Assembly (NCBI RefSeq): GCF_039851975.1
Contig: NZ_CP156660.1
Location: 2,795,035-2,859,034, forward strand
DNA: 64,000 bases
Source of the DNA: Desulfoscipio sp. XC116
Lineage (GTDB): Bacteria; Bacillota; Desulfotomaculia; Desulfotomaculales; Desulfallaceae
Reading direction: 5' to 3'
Both the position numbers and the translations under genes were made by a program. Shown in pieces: positions 51,390-58,878 of the stretch (positions within the stretch are counted from its first letter, which is position 1; each line of letters begins with the position of its first letter). The notes beneath the pieces were generated by a model, which was given only the letters and a program-made list of their open reading frames with translations, had not been told where the DNA came from and made no database searches.

Positions 51390-51407
51390 CTTGCATTTTA
51401 ATCAACT

Positions 51408-51519
51408 ACATCCAACCTATTCACACAACCTCAAAAAATCTGAAAAAACATCCAACCTGAACACTCGCAAACGCCTAACATCTAATCTGACCACACGCCA
51501 AGCACCGACATCTAATCTG
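51408..51519. repeat. Four spaced 12-bp repeats, probable transposase-binding sites
   Basis: ACATCCAACCT at 51408 and 51448 and ACATCTAATCTG at 51478 and 51508 are versions of one motif (ACATCyAAyCTG), spaced 40, 30 and 30 nt. They follow the ATPase remnant directly. Spaced terminal repeats like these bind DDE transposases of Tn7/Mu/Tn5053-like elements. The rest of 51140-51640 shows nothing else. Confidence 0.55.
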
Positions 51520-51644
51520 CTCTGTCGCACTCAAAATCACTTGCTTCGACTTGTTCCCACGAACCCGTTTTTATGCGATTTTAGTTAGTCGGAATTTTAC
51601 TCTTAAACTCCGAAAGGCCCTTATTTACTGAGTTTCTCACGCCA

Positions 51645-51716
51645 TCATGCTTTCACCCTCGACATCAATACTACCGTCTCCACATGGTTTTTAGAAGGAA
51701 ACATATCCACCGAATT
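51645..51716 (-). pseudogene. 3'-end fragment of an rlmCD/rumA-type rRNA methyltransferase gene
   Basis: The minus strand encodes SVDMFPSKNHVETVVLMSRV and a stop at 51645. VDMFPxTxHVExVVxL is the invariant C-terminus of the 23S rRNA uracil-C5 methyltransferases RlmC/RlmD. Only 23 codons remain, in frame with but after the stop of the small gene upstream. The 3' end of rumA-like genes is a known integration site of conjugative elements, so this may be an attachment-site scar. Confidence 0.6.
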
Positions 51717-51884
51717 TTATGTATAATTATGCAATACAGGAGCTTTCCATCGTTCACTCTTATTCGGTATGTTCTTTATTAAACTTTTTGGATTTAATCC
51801 AGGCTCTTTAGCTATTTTAATATCCTCATTGCTTAATCTGCATTTCTTTTTGGCTTCCTGCCAAAGTGCATCACTGTATGCCAT
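51717..51884 (-). CDS. Small conserved-looking protein of 55 residues
   Basis: ATG at 51884 has GAGG 8 nt upstream. The protein starts MAYSDALWQEAKKKCRLS, followed by a helix-turn and LGLNPKSLIKNIP-like PGLNPKSLIKNIPNKSERWK. This wording recalls short Firmicutes proteins whose C-terminus continues WxREMYE; here that end is replaced (VLHNYT), next to the rlmCD scar, so the gene may be clipped. Function unknown. Confidence 0.5.
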   Translation of the reverse strand: MAYSDALWQEAKKKCRLSNEDIKIAKEPGLNPKSLIKNIPNKSERWKAPVLHNYT

Positions 51885-51911
51885 ATATAACGCCTCAATT
51901 CTATTTTAACT

Positions 51912-52508
51912 TTATGATAATAATAACTCATAGACTCTTTTATTTTCGGTAATTATCCGTTCAAATTGCTTATGCTGCAACCCTTTTTCTTCCTCTGTGC
52001 GGTCATCAGTGTATCCAATACTCTTACTTACCTCATCCCAGGAAATAAGCTCTGCTGTGCCATTTTCAATTTCTTCATGGCGTTCCCTCAGTATTTCAAT
52101 TTCCTTCTTGGTATTTGCCTCGACATCAGCAACATCGTATCCGAAAAAAGTAATCTCATATAGGGAATGTGCAACAACCGCCGCTGCGCCATATGCCTCA
52201 ATGCAATTTTCTATAACTTCAAAGGATAGCCATTCTTTCCAAGGCACCAGTTCTAATGCATAATGATCATTATCACCAAGTTTAATCCCGAATACATCAA
52301 AAATAAAAGTACCGGGTTCGAACTCATCTTCAATCCTTGCCACAACCAAACGAAAATCATCATGATTTGGCTCCGGCGTCAATTCCTTCAGTTGATTGAA
52401 AACCCTTAGGTACGCCTCAAATGCTCCGTCTTTCATGGAATATTCTTTATTCAGCTCTGTCCAGACATCATCAAATACAACTGATTTGATCAACTCTTTA
52501 AAGATCAT
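51912..52508 (-). CDS. DUF6557-like protein
   Basis: About 198 residues from MIFKELIKSVVFDDVW (ATG 52508, AAGGTGGT upstream). The middle has YALELVPWKEWLSFEVIE, and then VVAHSLYEITFFGYD, the two blocks that I associate with DUF6557 proteins of Firmicutes, which are small, acidic and soluble. The C-terminus (EVSKSIGYTDDRTEEEKG) is a charged helix. Its role is unknown. It lies 26 nt downstream of a small hypothetical gene on the same strand. Confidence 0.6.
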   Translation of the reverse strand: MIFKELIKSVVFDDVWTELNKEYSMKDGAFEAYLRVFNQLKELTPEPNHDDFRLVVARIEDEFEPGTFIFDVFGIKLGDNDHYALELVPWKEWLSFEVIENCIEAYGAAAVVAHSLYEITFFGYDVADVEANTKKEIEILRERHEEIENGTAELISWDEVSKSIGYTDDRTEEEKGLQHKQFERIITENKRVYELLLS

Positions 52509-52534
52509 GAAATCACCACCTTCACTCAACTGCC

Positions 52535-52747
52535 TTATGCTCTAATTTGATTTAGAACATTGTTGTTACTGAGGCATCTCCTCGCAAGCAGAAAATCGTG
52601 AATAACCTCAATATCCTCCGGCTGAGAAATACAATATAGATCATTCAAGTTTAAAACATCCGTATTTTTCAATAACCTGATTTCTTCAGACAGGCGAATA
52701 TCCGATGCGCTGTACAATGATTCAGCCTTCGGCCTTTTATTCATCAA
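52535..52747 (-). CDS. Small hypothetical protein, possibly a fragment
   Basis: A 70-residue frame with LSEEIRLLKNTDVLNLNDLY and IEVIHDFLLARRCLSNNNV. Composition looks coding and it lies just upstream of, and on the same strand as, the DUF6557-like gene. There is no clear family match, and the ribosome site is weak. It may be the C-terminal end of a longer gene. Confidence 0.35.
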   Translation of the reverse strand: MMNKRPKAESLYSASDIRLSEEIRLLKNTDVLNLNDLYCISQPEDIEVIHDFLLARRCLSNNNVLNQIRA

Positions 52748-52754
52748 AAATGGA

Positions 52755-52890
52755 ATGACGGCGTTCTCTATTCTTACAATTTACACAGTAAAGGCTCATA
52801 CCTCTGCTGCCTATGCCAAGCTGGATGTAAACAATGCAATGGATGCTGTACTAAAGGCCAGGAAGCTGGGTTTGATTGATATTAACAACC
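52755..52890 (+). pseudogene. LuxR-type HTH C-terminal remnant
   Basis: The plus strand encodes YTVKAHTSAAYAKLDVNNAM then DAVLKARKLGLID. This is the recognition helix and tail of a LuxR-family DNA-binding domain (NTVKxHxSxIYxKLxVxxRxxAVxxAxxLGLI). Nothing before YTVKAH belongs to it. The frame then runs into the convergent TetR gene. It is the C-terminal scrap of a regulator of the same class as the MalT-like gene at 29 kb. Confidence 0.6.
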
Positions 52891-52929
52891 TGACCGGTCA
52901 AAAAAGACCAAACACTTTATCTTCTAGGT

Positions 52930-53580
52930 TTAAAGGGGTAAGCCAGCTTCAAGATATTCCAAACCAGCATTTAGCAACTTGTAATACCTTTCTAAAAATC
53001 CTTCAGACAAGTCTTCTTCAGTACTAATCCATGCAGCAAGCCATACTCCGGCAATTGCACCGGAGAGGTTGCATACTGCGAAGTCATCCTGTCTACGTCC
53101 AACCCGTTCTGCCACCATTTCGTTAATTAATCGAATTTTCCCCGCAAAATGGTTTAGTGCAGCAGTACGCAGCTCAGGGACCGTACGCAATAATAAGTGA
53201 CGCTCTTTTATCTGTTCCGTCTTTTCACTCGGACTTTCCAAGAACACTTTGTATAGCGCATTTCGCAGGGCCTGGATTGGAGTCATTGCTGAAGGTTCCG
53301 ACAGGGTAGCCTCCTTAACCGTATTATCAATAAAATCAATATCACAAAGAACAACCTCGGCCTTCGTCGCAAAATAACGAAAGAAAGTTATGCGTGAAAT
53401 ATCCGCAGCTTCTGCTATCTGTTCTATCGTTGTCTCATTATACCCTTGTTCTTTAAACAGTCTCAATGCTTCACGCTGAATAGTAACCCGCGTTTTAGCC
53501 TTCTTTTTATCAATCCTACCTAGAGGTGGCTGAATGTCACCATTCAATCCTTTTTTTTCTTCCGCCCGTCTCTTTTCCAT
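52930..53580 (-). CDS. TetR-family transcriptional regulator
   Basis: About 216 residues. The N-terminal HTH reads ALRLFKEQGYNETTIEQIAE and ADISRITFFRYFATKAEV (about residues 38-75), the TetR pattern. The rest is a helical ligand-binding domain. It lies on the same strand as, and 140 nt downstream of, the crotonase gene, whose promoter carries two perfect 14-bp dyads. It is the obvious candidate to bind them. A CoA-thioester or related acid is a plausible inducer, as for FadR/PaaR-type TetR proteins; this is inference. Confidence 0.88.
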   Translation of the reverse strand: MEKRRAEEKKGLNGDIQPPLGRIDKKKAKTRVTIQREALRLFKEQGYNETTIEQIAEAADISRITFFRYFATKAEVVLCDIDFIDNTVKEATLSEPSAMTPIQALRNALYKVFLESPSEKTEQIKERHLLLRTVPELRTAALNHFAGKIRLINEMVAERVGRRQDDFAVCNLSGAIAGVWLAAWISTEEDLSEGFLERYYKLLNAGLEYLEAGLPL

Positions 53581-53612
53581 TTTTATTGGTAATTCCTTTC
53601 ATAATCAATTGG

Positions 53613-53665
53613 TTAAGTGGAGGTAGATCATGCCCTCAAACGAAACATGATCTGCCTCCACTTAA
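53613..53665. terminator. Long inverted repeat between crotonase and tetR genes
   Basis: A 20-bp arm TTAAGTGGAGGTAGATCATG (53613-53632) and its complement (53646-53665) differ at one position, with a 13-nt loop. It lies between the crotonase stop and the tetR start. It has no good T-tract, so it may attenuate or process the transcript rather than end it. Confidence 0.55.
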
Positions 53666-53720
53666 CGATTTATACTTTTATTTTCTGAAGAAATCTTTGT
53701 GCTGAAGCAGATGCTGAAAC

Positions 53721-54602
53721 CTAATCTAAATAAGTAAAAGGAATTTTAATAGGCAAATATTTCCTCAGTTCTGACGTACCTGTTTCACGTTCAGCCGCCA
53801 TATCAAAATGCTGATGCATCATATTATGTTCTAGAGCATCTGCTAAGATCTTTTTCCAGGGACGTTTCGTAATCTGACTCGCCATATACCGGCATCCGCG
53901 CGGTCGTTTCATCATCTCTCGCGCAATTTCCCATGCTCTGTCAAGCAATCCTTCTCTGGGTAGCACTTCATTCACCAATCCGAGCTCCTTAGCCGTCTCT
54001 GCATCAATGTTTTCTCCCGTATACATATAGTACGCGGCTCTCTTCAGTCCAAGGAGCTCTTGCATAATTAGATACATTCCGTCACCGGGCGCAACGCCAA
54101 AAATGAAGTGATTTTCGAAGAAATATGCATCAGTAGCACACAGCGTCAGGTCACATTGCAGTGCAAATTCAGTATGTGAGCCGGGGCCGTTGACAACCGC
54201 GATTGTAGGGATGTCCATTTGAAAGACTAGATTCTCAAGATTTTTGTAGGACTCCTTGTATTGGCGCATCATAAGGTCGGGCGACCATTCTCTGAAAGGA
54301 AGGCTTTCCCAATTTCCCGCGGTCTTCCGTTTTTCAGGATCTTTCGAATAGGGGATCGTATAGAATTTGTCTCCCGTGCCAGTGATAATTAGTACTTCGT
54401 TTTCCGGGTCGTTGGCGATATCCTGCCATGCCTGACTCCAAGAGGAATGCCCTGCCCAAGTATGCTGAAAAGGGCCGCCGTCTGTATGCATTCTCGCCTC
54501 AATGATCCCATCTTCTCTTTTCATAACAAAGAAATCTTTATACTTTTCCGAGTATTCTTCGAAGCTTAAGGGTTTAACTTCACCTGCAAAATGATCTGAC
54601 AT
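53721..54602 (-). CDS. Enoyl-CoA hydratase/isomerase-family protein
   Basis: About 293 residues. The crotonase core shows VLIITGTGDKFYTIPY, IPTIAVVNGPGSHTEFALQC as the oxyanion-hole region, and FGVAPGDGMYLIMQELLG followed by AAYYMYTGENIDAETAKELG. The long N-terminus and WAGHSSWSQAWQDI recall beta-diketone hydrolases of the 6-oxocamphor-hydrolase branch more than simple hydratases, and the usual Glu near the second catalytic position is not obvious. It may cleave or rearrange a cyclic diketone or acyl-CoA. The ribosome site GGAGG is good and two TetR-type operators lie in front. Confidence 0.8.
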   Translation of the reverse strand: MSDHFAGEVKPLSFEEYSEKYKDFFVMKREDGIIEARMHTDGGPFQHTWAGHSSWSQAWQDIANDPENEVLIITGTGDKFYTIPYSKDPEKRKTAGNWESLPFREWSPDLMMRQYKESYKNLENLVFQMDIPTIAVVNGPGSHTEFALQCDLTLCATDAYFFENHFIFGVAPGDGMYLIMQELLGLKRAAYYMYTGENIDAETAKELGLVNEVLPREGLLDRAWEIAREMMKRPRGCRYMASQITKRPWKKILADALEHNMMHQHFDMAAERETGTSELRKYLPIKIPFTYLD

Positions 54603-54621
54603 TATTATTCAACCTCCGTAA

Positions 54622-54651
54622 TGATACTAGTATCAAATGATGCTAGTATCA
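54622..54651. promoter_or_regulatory. Twin TetR-type operators before the crotonase gene
   Basis: TGATACTAGTATCA (54622-54635) is a perfect 14-bp palindrome. TGATGCTAGTATCA (54638-54651) repeats it with one change, centres 16 nt apart. They begin 20 nt upstream of the ATG, covering the likely promoter, as expected for repression by the linked TetR protein. Confidence 0.8.
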
Positions 54652-54710
54652 TTATAAAAGCTTTTTATAAAATTGGCAAACCTTAAAAAATTATTTCCAT
54701 GCCCGTACCA

Positions 54711-55112
54711 TTAATCCATTTCCACAATCCTGACCACATCATGTCCACAATTTCTGCATTTTCCTTCCAAAACGATCCCAAAACTATCATAAGTAAAATG
54801 ATAATCAACTATAGTTGCAGCATCTCTACATGCCACGCACCACACATTTTTTAAAATTTTTTCTCTGCTATCCTGATGAATTTTAAGCCATTTTTCTTCC
54901 GCCGTTTCATCCTCCTCAGCACTTTTACCATCAACAGGTTCTTCATATTCTTCAAGCCATTTTAAATTCAAATATGATTCATCAAATGAATCTCGGATAC
55001 CCCAGCCAAAATCATCTGCCCTACTAATAAGGTTTTCAAGCTCGACTCGGTACTCTAAAAATAAATCAGGTTTATCTTCCTTATTGAGCATTTTTACTAC
55101 TGAGTCAAACAT
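54711..55112 (-). CDS. Hypothetical protein with C-terminal zinc ribbon
   Basis: About 133 residues. The C-terminal part has WCVACRDAATIVDYHFTYDS and GKCRNCGHDVVRI: two CxxC pairs 30 residues apart, a zinc ribbon. The N-terminal part is acidic and helical ([20 protein letters not shown]). The ATG has no good ribosome site, and an upstream remnant in another frame appears to be the missing front part, so this may be the 3' half of a broken gene. Sixty bases of it are copied at 4.5 kb. Confidence 0.55.
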   Translation of the reverse strand: MFDSVVKMLNKEDKPDLFLEYRVELENLISRADDFGWGIRDSFDESYLNLKWLEEYEEPVDGKSAEEDETAEEKWLKIHQDSREKILKNVWCVACRDAATIVDYHFTYDSFGIVLEGKCRNCGHDVVRIVEMD

Positions 55113-55309
55113 GCTACAGAACCAGCTAAATAAAACTGGACAAACAACTCTGCTTTCTTTTTGAAATTAGATGTTTGTGGTTGTTCACCATTACCAGCCA
55201 TATCTGCGGAATAAATAGAATTACCTAATTCTATTAGAATCTCTCTGCATTGAACTCCTATTGACTGAAAATCTTCAATTTCAACGGCAGAATCAATTAA
55301 TGTGGCTAC
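55097..55309 (-). pseudogene. Front-part remnant of the zinc-ribbon gene
   Basis: The minus strand encodes VEIEDFQSIGVQCREILIEL, then SNFKKKAELFVQFYLAG and a stop at 55097, overlapping the zinc-ribbon frame by 16 nt. The wording DFQSIGVxCREILIxL and NFKKxAELFxxFYLxG is that of a conserved module found in abortive-infection-like or hypothetical proteins that end in a zinc ribbon. The frame opens after a stop, without a start codon. Confidence 0.5.
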
Positions 55310-55426
55310 GCTCTAAATGAAATTGCCAAATGAACTCACCCCCTGGTCTAATTATCCTCATTTTCTATTAGCTCAAAAAGGCTTTAAGATATAGCTCCTT
55401 TAAGCTTGCCAAAGCCTGCTCCCAGG

Positions 55427-56212
55427 TTAAATCACAGCATAGTTGTTTTTCTGCTGATATCTGCTCCACAAGTTAGTAAGTACCTGTGATTGCTCAATTT
55501 CACCCATACGATCATGTCTGGTTTCCAAGAGGAGGCTATAACTGCCTCTTTTTTCTGCTGTATTTTTGAAGGCTTCGGAAAATAAGTCCCAATTAATATC
55601 CTGATTTCTTAGCGTAGTCAGTATGTAAACATCGTAATAATCACGCATTCTTGTATTGGCAGTGCTTCTCAATAAAATGCTCTCAAGCTTTTCAGATAAA
55701 ACCGTTTCAAGGTTATACGCTAAAATGCTGATATTCCTGTTTTCAAACAACAGCCTGAAGGAGTATTCAACTGCTCGCGGAGTAATACTGTCTCCGGTTG
55801 TAAAATCCACCTTCATGACTTGCCTTGTTTTATCAAGCACCGACTCAATGGAAACACGAATTCCAGGGTAATCAGATTTATCCCTGATATTCTCAAACCC
55901 CTTTAGCGTCATTGTTACGCTATCATCTACAGGGGTTTGCAAGATTACCTTCAGCGCTTCCTCAAGCGCTTCCTCGGAAAATGCAAGCCCTTTTATTGTT
56001 GCGTCCATATCCATCGTTGAGCGAGTGTCGATACCGACCATGGCCGCCACCAGCATCCCGCCCTTCAATATAAATTTATCGCGATAAGGGGACAGGGATA
56101 TCCTCTCCAGCAAACGCTCAAGCATGAAGTTTCTTAATATAATTTCAGCCTGTACGCTTTTTTCCTTTGATAGGTTGCGTATCAGCGCCTTTAGCTGAGC
56201 TGATGTTTTCAA
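55427..56212 (-). CDS. abiEii: AbiEii/AbiGii-family toxin, C-terminally frameshifted
   Basis: About 261 residues of the nucleotidyltransferase-type toxin of type IV toxin-antitoxin systems. The GS-like motif is KFILKGGMLVAAMVG (residues 46-60) with DTRSTMDMDATIKGL providing the acidic pair, and a later block ETVLSEKLESILLRSTANTR and RMRDYYDVYIL. The frame stops at 55427, but a shift near 55435 continues as DLTWEQALASLKELYLKAF to a stop at 55368, the usual length. About 20 C-terminal residues are therefore lost, which may weaken the toxin. It overlaps the antitoxin gene by 4 nt. Confidence 0.88.
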   Translation of the reverse strand: MKTSAQLKALIRNLSKEKSVQAEIILRNFMLERLLERISLSPYRDKFILKGGMLVAAMVGIDTRSTMDMDATIKGLAFSEEALEEALKVILQTPVDDSVTMTLKGFENIRDKSDYPGIRVSIESVLDKTRQVMKVDFTTGDSITPRAVEYSFRLLFENRNISILAYNLETVLSEKLESILLRSTANTRMRDYYDVYILTTLRNQDINWDLFSEAFKNTAEKRGSYSLLLETRHDRMGEIEQSQVLTNLWSRYQQKNNYAVI

Positions 56213-56802
56213 AGCAGCACCTCCAGATAATTTCTTAGAATTTTCTCTACTCTCAAAATACCGGCATATTTCATTGCCTTATTAAGATCCTTATCCTTCC
56301 TGCGGACATATCTTTTAAGCGCATCTGACAACACTGCGGCATCCTGCTTATTTCTATCCCGAAGGATATCGCAAATAGTACGCTCCATATCGTATACCCT
56401 GATGTCGTTCCCGAAGCTGGTCTGCTTTGTACAAACGCCAAGGCCAATTAATTCCTTTTTGACAGTATGGACGATCAAGCCGTCCTGATTTAATCTGCTG
56501 GTGTTATAGCCTGCAGGAACGGTCACACAGTAGGCAACCGGATCTCTGTCGGTTAAATCATGCAGATATAAGGCCGTTTCATGGGAGTATACCATTTTGC
56601 TTTTCCGTAGCTGATGTAGCAGCATCTTATCCTCCCAGACCTCAGGCGCGATGTAGATGCCATGGGAAATTCGTTCAAGCTTGCCCTGTCTTACAAATTC
56701 GCTCAGGTATTCTCTATGGATGCCATGAGCATCAGCAAGCTTGGCAGTGACTACACCCCTGCTGCTTTTCAATAAGTCCTGCAGCTTATCGGTTCCAGTC
56801 AT
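56209..56802 (-). CDS. abiEi: AbiEi-family antitoxin/transcriptional repressor
   Basis: About 197 residues. The N-terminal winged helix (DLLKSSRGVVTAKLADAHGI, FVRQGKLERISHGIYIAPE) is the AbiEi DNA-binding domain. The C-terminal domain has YSHETALYLHDLTDRDP, YDMERTICDIL, and ALKRYVRRKDKDLNKAMKYA, all typical. AbiEi neutralises AbiEii without binding it and represses the operon through inverted repeats. Such repeats frame the promoter 20-60 nt upstream. All family blocks are present, so this gene looks functional. Confidence 0.9.
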   Translation of the reverse strand: MTGTDKLQDLLKSSRGVVTAKLADAHGIHREYLSEFVRQGKLERISHGIYIAPEVWEDKMLLHQLRKSKMVYSHETALYLHDLTDRDPVAYCVTVPAGYNTSRLNQDGLIVHTVKKELIGLGVCTKQTSFGNDIRVYDMERTICDILRDRNKQDAAVLSDALKRYVRRKDKDLNKAMKYAGILRVEKILRNYLEVLL

Positions 56803-56816
56803 CCTCTCACTCCTTG

Positions 56817-56864
56817 CTTGACAATTTTGCTTTCATTATAAATAATCGAAGCATAATTGTCAAG
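56817..56864 (-). promoter_or_regulatory. abiE promoter within an inverted repeat
   Basis: On the minus strand -35 TTGACA (56858-56863), a 17-nt spacer and -10 TATAAT (56835-56840) form a perfect consensus sigma-A promoter. CTTGACAATT (56817-56826) and AATTGTCAAG (56855-56864) are exact inverted repeats at its edges, matching AbiEi-type autoregulation. A repressor bound there would cover the -35 box. Confidence 0.85.
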
Positions 56865-56970
56865 AAGCGCTGGAGCCTTGAGGTAAAAAATACAGAGCTT
56901 TATCTGACAATGCATACTGAAAATTCAAACGACAAGGAGTATACCGAAATCGCTTAAGCACAGAAAGGAA

Positions 56971-57228
56971 AGCACAATTTACATCCAACTGGTCACACAT
57001 TCGATTGATGAGCAAACCGGTTATCGAGACACATATATATGGAGATATTTCAGGTATACCTGGTCCATCCCGTATAAATCTATGCCGGGGCGAAACCTTT
57101 TTTACCTCGTCAGGGATCGCGCACAGGAATTTCATCCGGTCATTGGAATCTTCGCATTAGGGAATGCCGTATTAAATCTTACGGTACGTGATAATTAAAT
57201 CGGCTGGACGGTGGATGCTATTCGCTGA
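56971..57228 (+). pseudogene. DruA-like (DUF4338) remnant
   Basis: The plus strand encodes YIWRYFRYTWSIPYKSMPGR then NLFYLVRDRAQEFHPVIGIF and LGNAVLNLTVRDN, a TAA at 57196, and IGWTVDAIR. The series WRYFRxTWxxPxxxxPGRxxxYLxRDxxxxxHxxIGIxxLxN...RDxxIGW is that of DUF4338 proteins, the domain of DruA in the Druantia defence system. The 5' part and about 200 C-terminal residues are absent. It lies beside the AbiE genes, so this was probably a defence island, now broken by IS21. Confidence 0.6.
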
Positions 57229-57307
57229 ATATTCTTGTGCGATGAAATCGCAGTTCCGGAGAAGTGGAAATCACGTGTCCGGAACTGGAAATCCTCTAAG
57301 TGCGAGT

Positions 57308-58084
57308 TTACTCGCTTAAGGACTTATCAAGTCCATATACCTCACGCATTGATATGTCCTTTGATGGGTCAATGCTTTCGATATTGATTTTATATGCATC
57401 ATGTACAATCCTGTCCAGGATGGCATCTGACAGAGGACTGTCGGAGCCACCCAGCTGGTCATACCAGCCTTCGGACCGGTATTGGGAACAGAAGATAGTG
57501 GATGATTTCTTCCTTCTCCAATGGAGGAGTTCAAAAATATCCTTCTGTTCATTCTCGCTTGGTTTCAACAATAGCCACTCATCAATAATGAGGAGCACAG
57601 GGTTGGCATACTTAGACATAACTTTCTTATAAGTGCCTTCGTTCCTTGACATCTCAAGATCAATAAGAAGGTCGGGAAGTCTGACGTATTTCGTGTTGTA
57701 GTACTGTTTGCAGGCCTCCATGCCAAAGGCACAACTCATGTATGTTTTTCCACAGCCTGTTGCGCCGGTAATGAATAAATTCCGGTGCTCAGTGATATAT
57801 TCGCAGGTTGCGATTCTCTTGATGAGGTCTTTATTCAACTTGCGGCCTGAGGTGTAATCAATGTCCCCGACATAAGCTTCAGGCTGGTCGAATTCAGCTT
57901 TCTTAATCAGCCTTTTCAGGCGGTTGTTCTTACGATTGCTGAATTCGATATCAACCAGCATACCGAACCTGTCCTCAAAAGGGACATCCTTCATTTTGGG
58001 GTCGTTAAGCTGGTTGCGGAATGCATCTGACATGGAAGTCAGGCGCATCTCAATTAATTTATCAATTGTACTATAGTTAGTCAT
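57308..58084 (-). CDS. istB: IS21 helper ATPase IstB
   Basis: About 258 residues of the DnaC/IstB type: Walker A FITGATGCGKTYMSCAF (GATGCGKT, about 113-120), Walker B PVLLIIDEWLL near 173, and sensor SSTIFCSQYRSEGWYDQLGG. It stimulates the IstA transposase. All motifs are intact. The ATG has AGGAGGTAAC upstream and lies 6 nt after the istA stop, as is usual in the family. Without a complete IstA it cannot move this copy alone. Confidence 0.92.
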   Translation of the reverse strand: MTNYSTIDKLIEMRLTSMSDAFRNQLNDPKMKDVPFEDRFGMLVDIEFSNRKNNRLKRLIKKAEFDQPEAYVGDIDYTSGRKLNKDLIKRIATCEYITEHRNLFITGATGCGKTYMSCAFGMEACKQYYNTKYVRLPDLLIDLEMSRNEGTYKKVMSKYANPVLLIIDEWLLLKPSENEQKDIFELLHWRRKKSSTIFCSQYRSEGWYDQLGGSDSPLSDAILDRIVHDAYKINIESIDPSKDISMREVYGLDKSLSE

Positions 58085-58090
58085 GGTGCG

Positions 58091-58878
58091 TTACCTCCTG
58101 TAATAATCGGCACCCCTTGTGATGCCGTATTTATTCTGTGTGGTTTTTGGTTTCGGGTCTTCCTTTATCGGCTTGTCCTGCCCGGCGGTGAGTATGTTTT
58201 TAATACTCTTGTAACTGGGAGTTGCTGTATAGCCGAGTGCCTTTTTACAAGCCGCTTCCAATCGCACAACTGAATACCTATCAGCGAGCTTCAGAAGCCC
58301 CATACAGCTCCTATAGGTCTGCTGTTCCACACGTTTGGAGGTAAGGATCGCATCTACTACTTGGTACGTATTATTGCCAATCCGCTCTGCCCACTTACGG
58401 AAACGATCACCGTTCCATTCCAGATATTTCTGGTGATCCTCTGGCATATGCTCTATGATGGTGTCATACTGTCCTTTGCGTCCATAGAGGCGTCTGTGGG
58501 AAGCAATGCGGTTATGGTTGTAGAAAATTTCTATGGTTTTATCTGTTACCCTCACATCGACCTTGCGTTTAATGTACTCAAATGGAACTGAGTATAGCAT
58601 CCCATCGAAGGATATGTGATAATTGAACTGAACAGTGGCTTGTTTCCATTCCGCCAGTTCATACGGGGTAGCAGGTAAGGGAGCCAGCAATGGCAGTTCT
58701 TCGTCGCGGAAGAGTTCCAACCGGCTGCCCTCTTCTTTTGGAATGGCTTGGCGTTGAAATCTTCCAGTTTCTCACGGATAGCGCTGTTTAACTCGGCCAG
58801 TGAAAAGAACTGTTCATTGCGCAATGCAGCAGTAATCCAGGTAGATATCCCATTGACAGAGCCTTCCGCATTGGGTTT
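58091..58878 (-). pseudogene. istA: IS21 transposase IstA, 5'-truncated and frameshifted
   Basis: The remaining reading frames give KDKPNAEGSVNGISTWITAA, RNEQFFSLAELNSAIREKLE and FNAKPFQKK, then a one-base shift near 58735, and GSRLELFRDEELPLLAPLP onward to ITRGADYYRR. These are the last 250 or so residues of IstA: the end of the DDE core and the C-terminal region. The N-terminal HTH and most of the catalytic domain are absent. The break falls at DNKDKP, where the outer RIT element begins. Confidence 0.85.

Larger units (their letters stand above)
57236..58878 (-). mobile_element. IS21-family element, 5'-truncated remnant
   Basis: The left end near 57236 begins TGTGCGATG and carries two copies of a TCCGGAnCTGGAAATC-like motif at about 57255-57290, as IS21 ends do. 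It encodes an intact IstB and a truncated, frameshifted IstA. The right part is missing because a RIT element inserted within istA at about 58879. Confidence 0.8.

Noticed and set aside
51408-51519. Possible small CRISPR array
   Set aside because: The repeats are only 12 bp, imperfect, with uneven 40/30/30 spacing and no cas genes. Transposon-end sites fit better.
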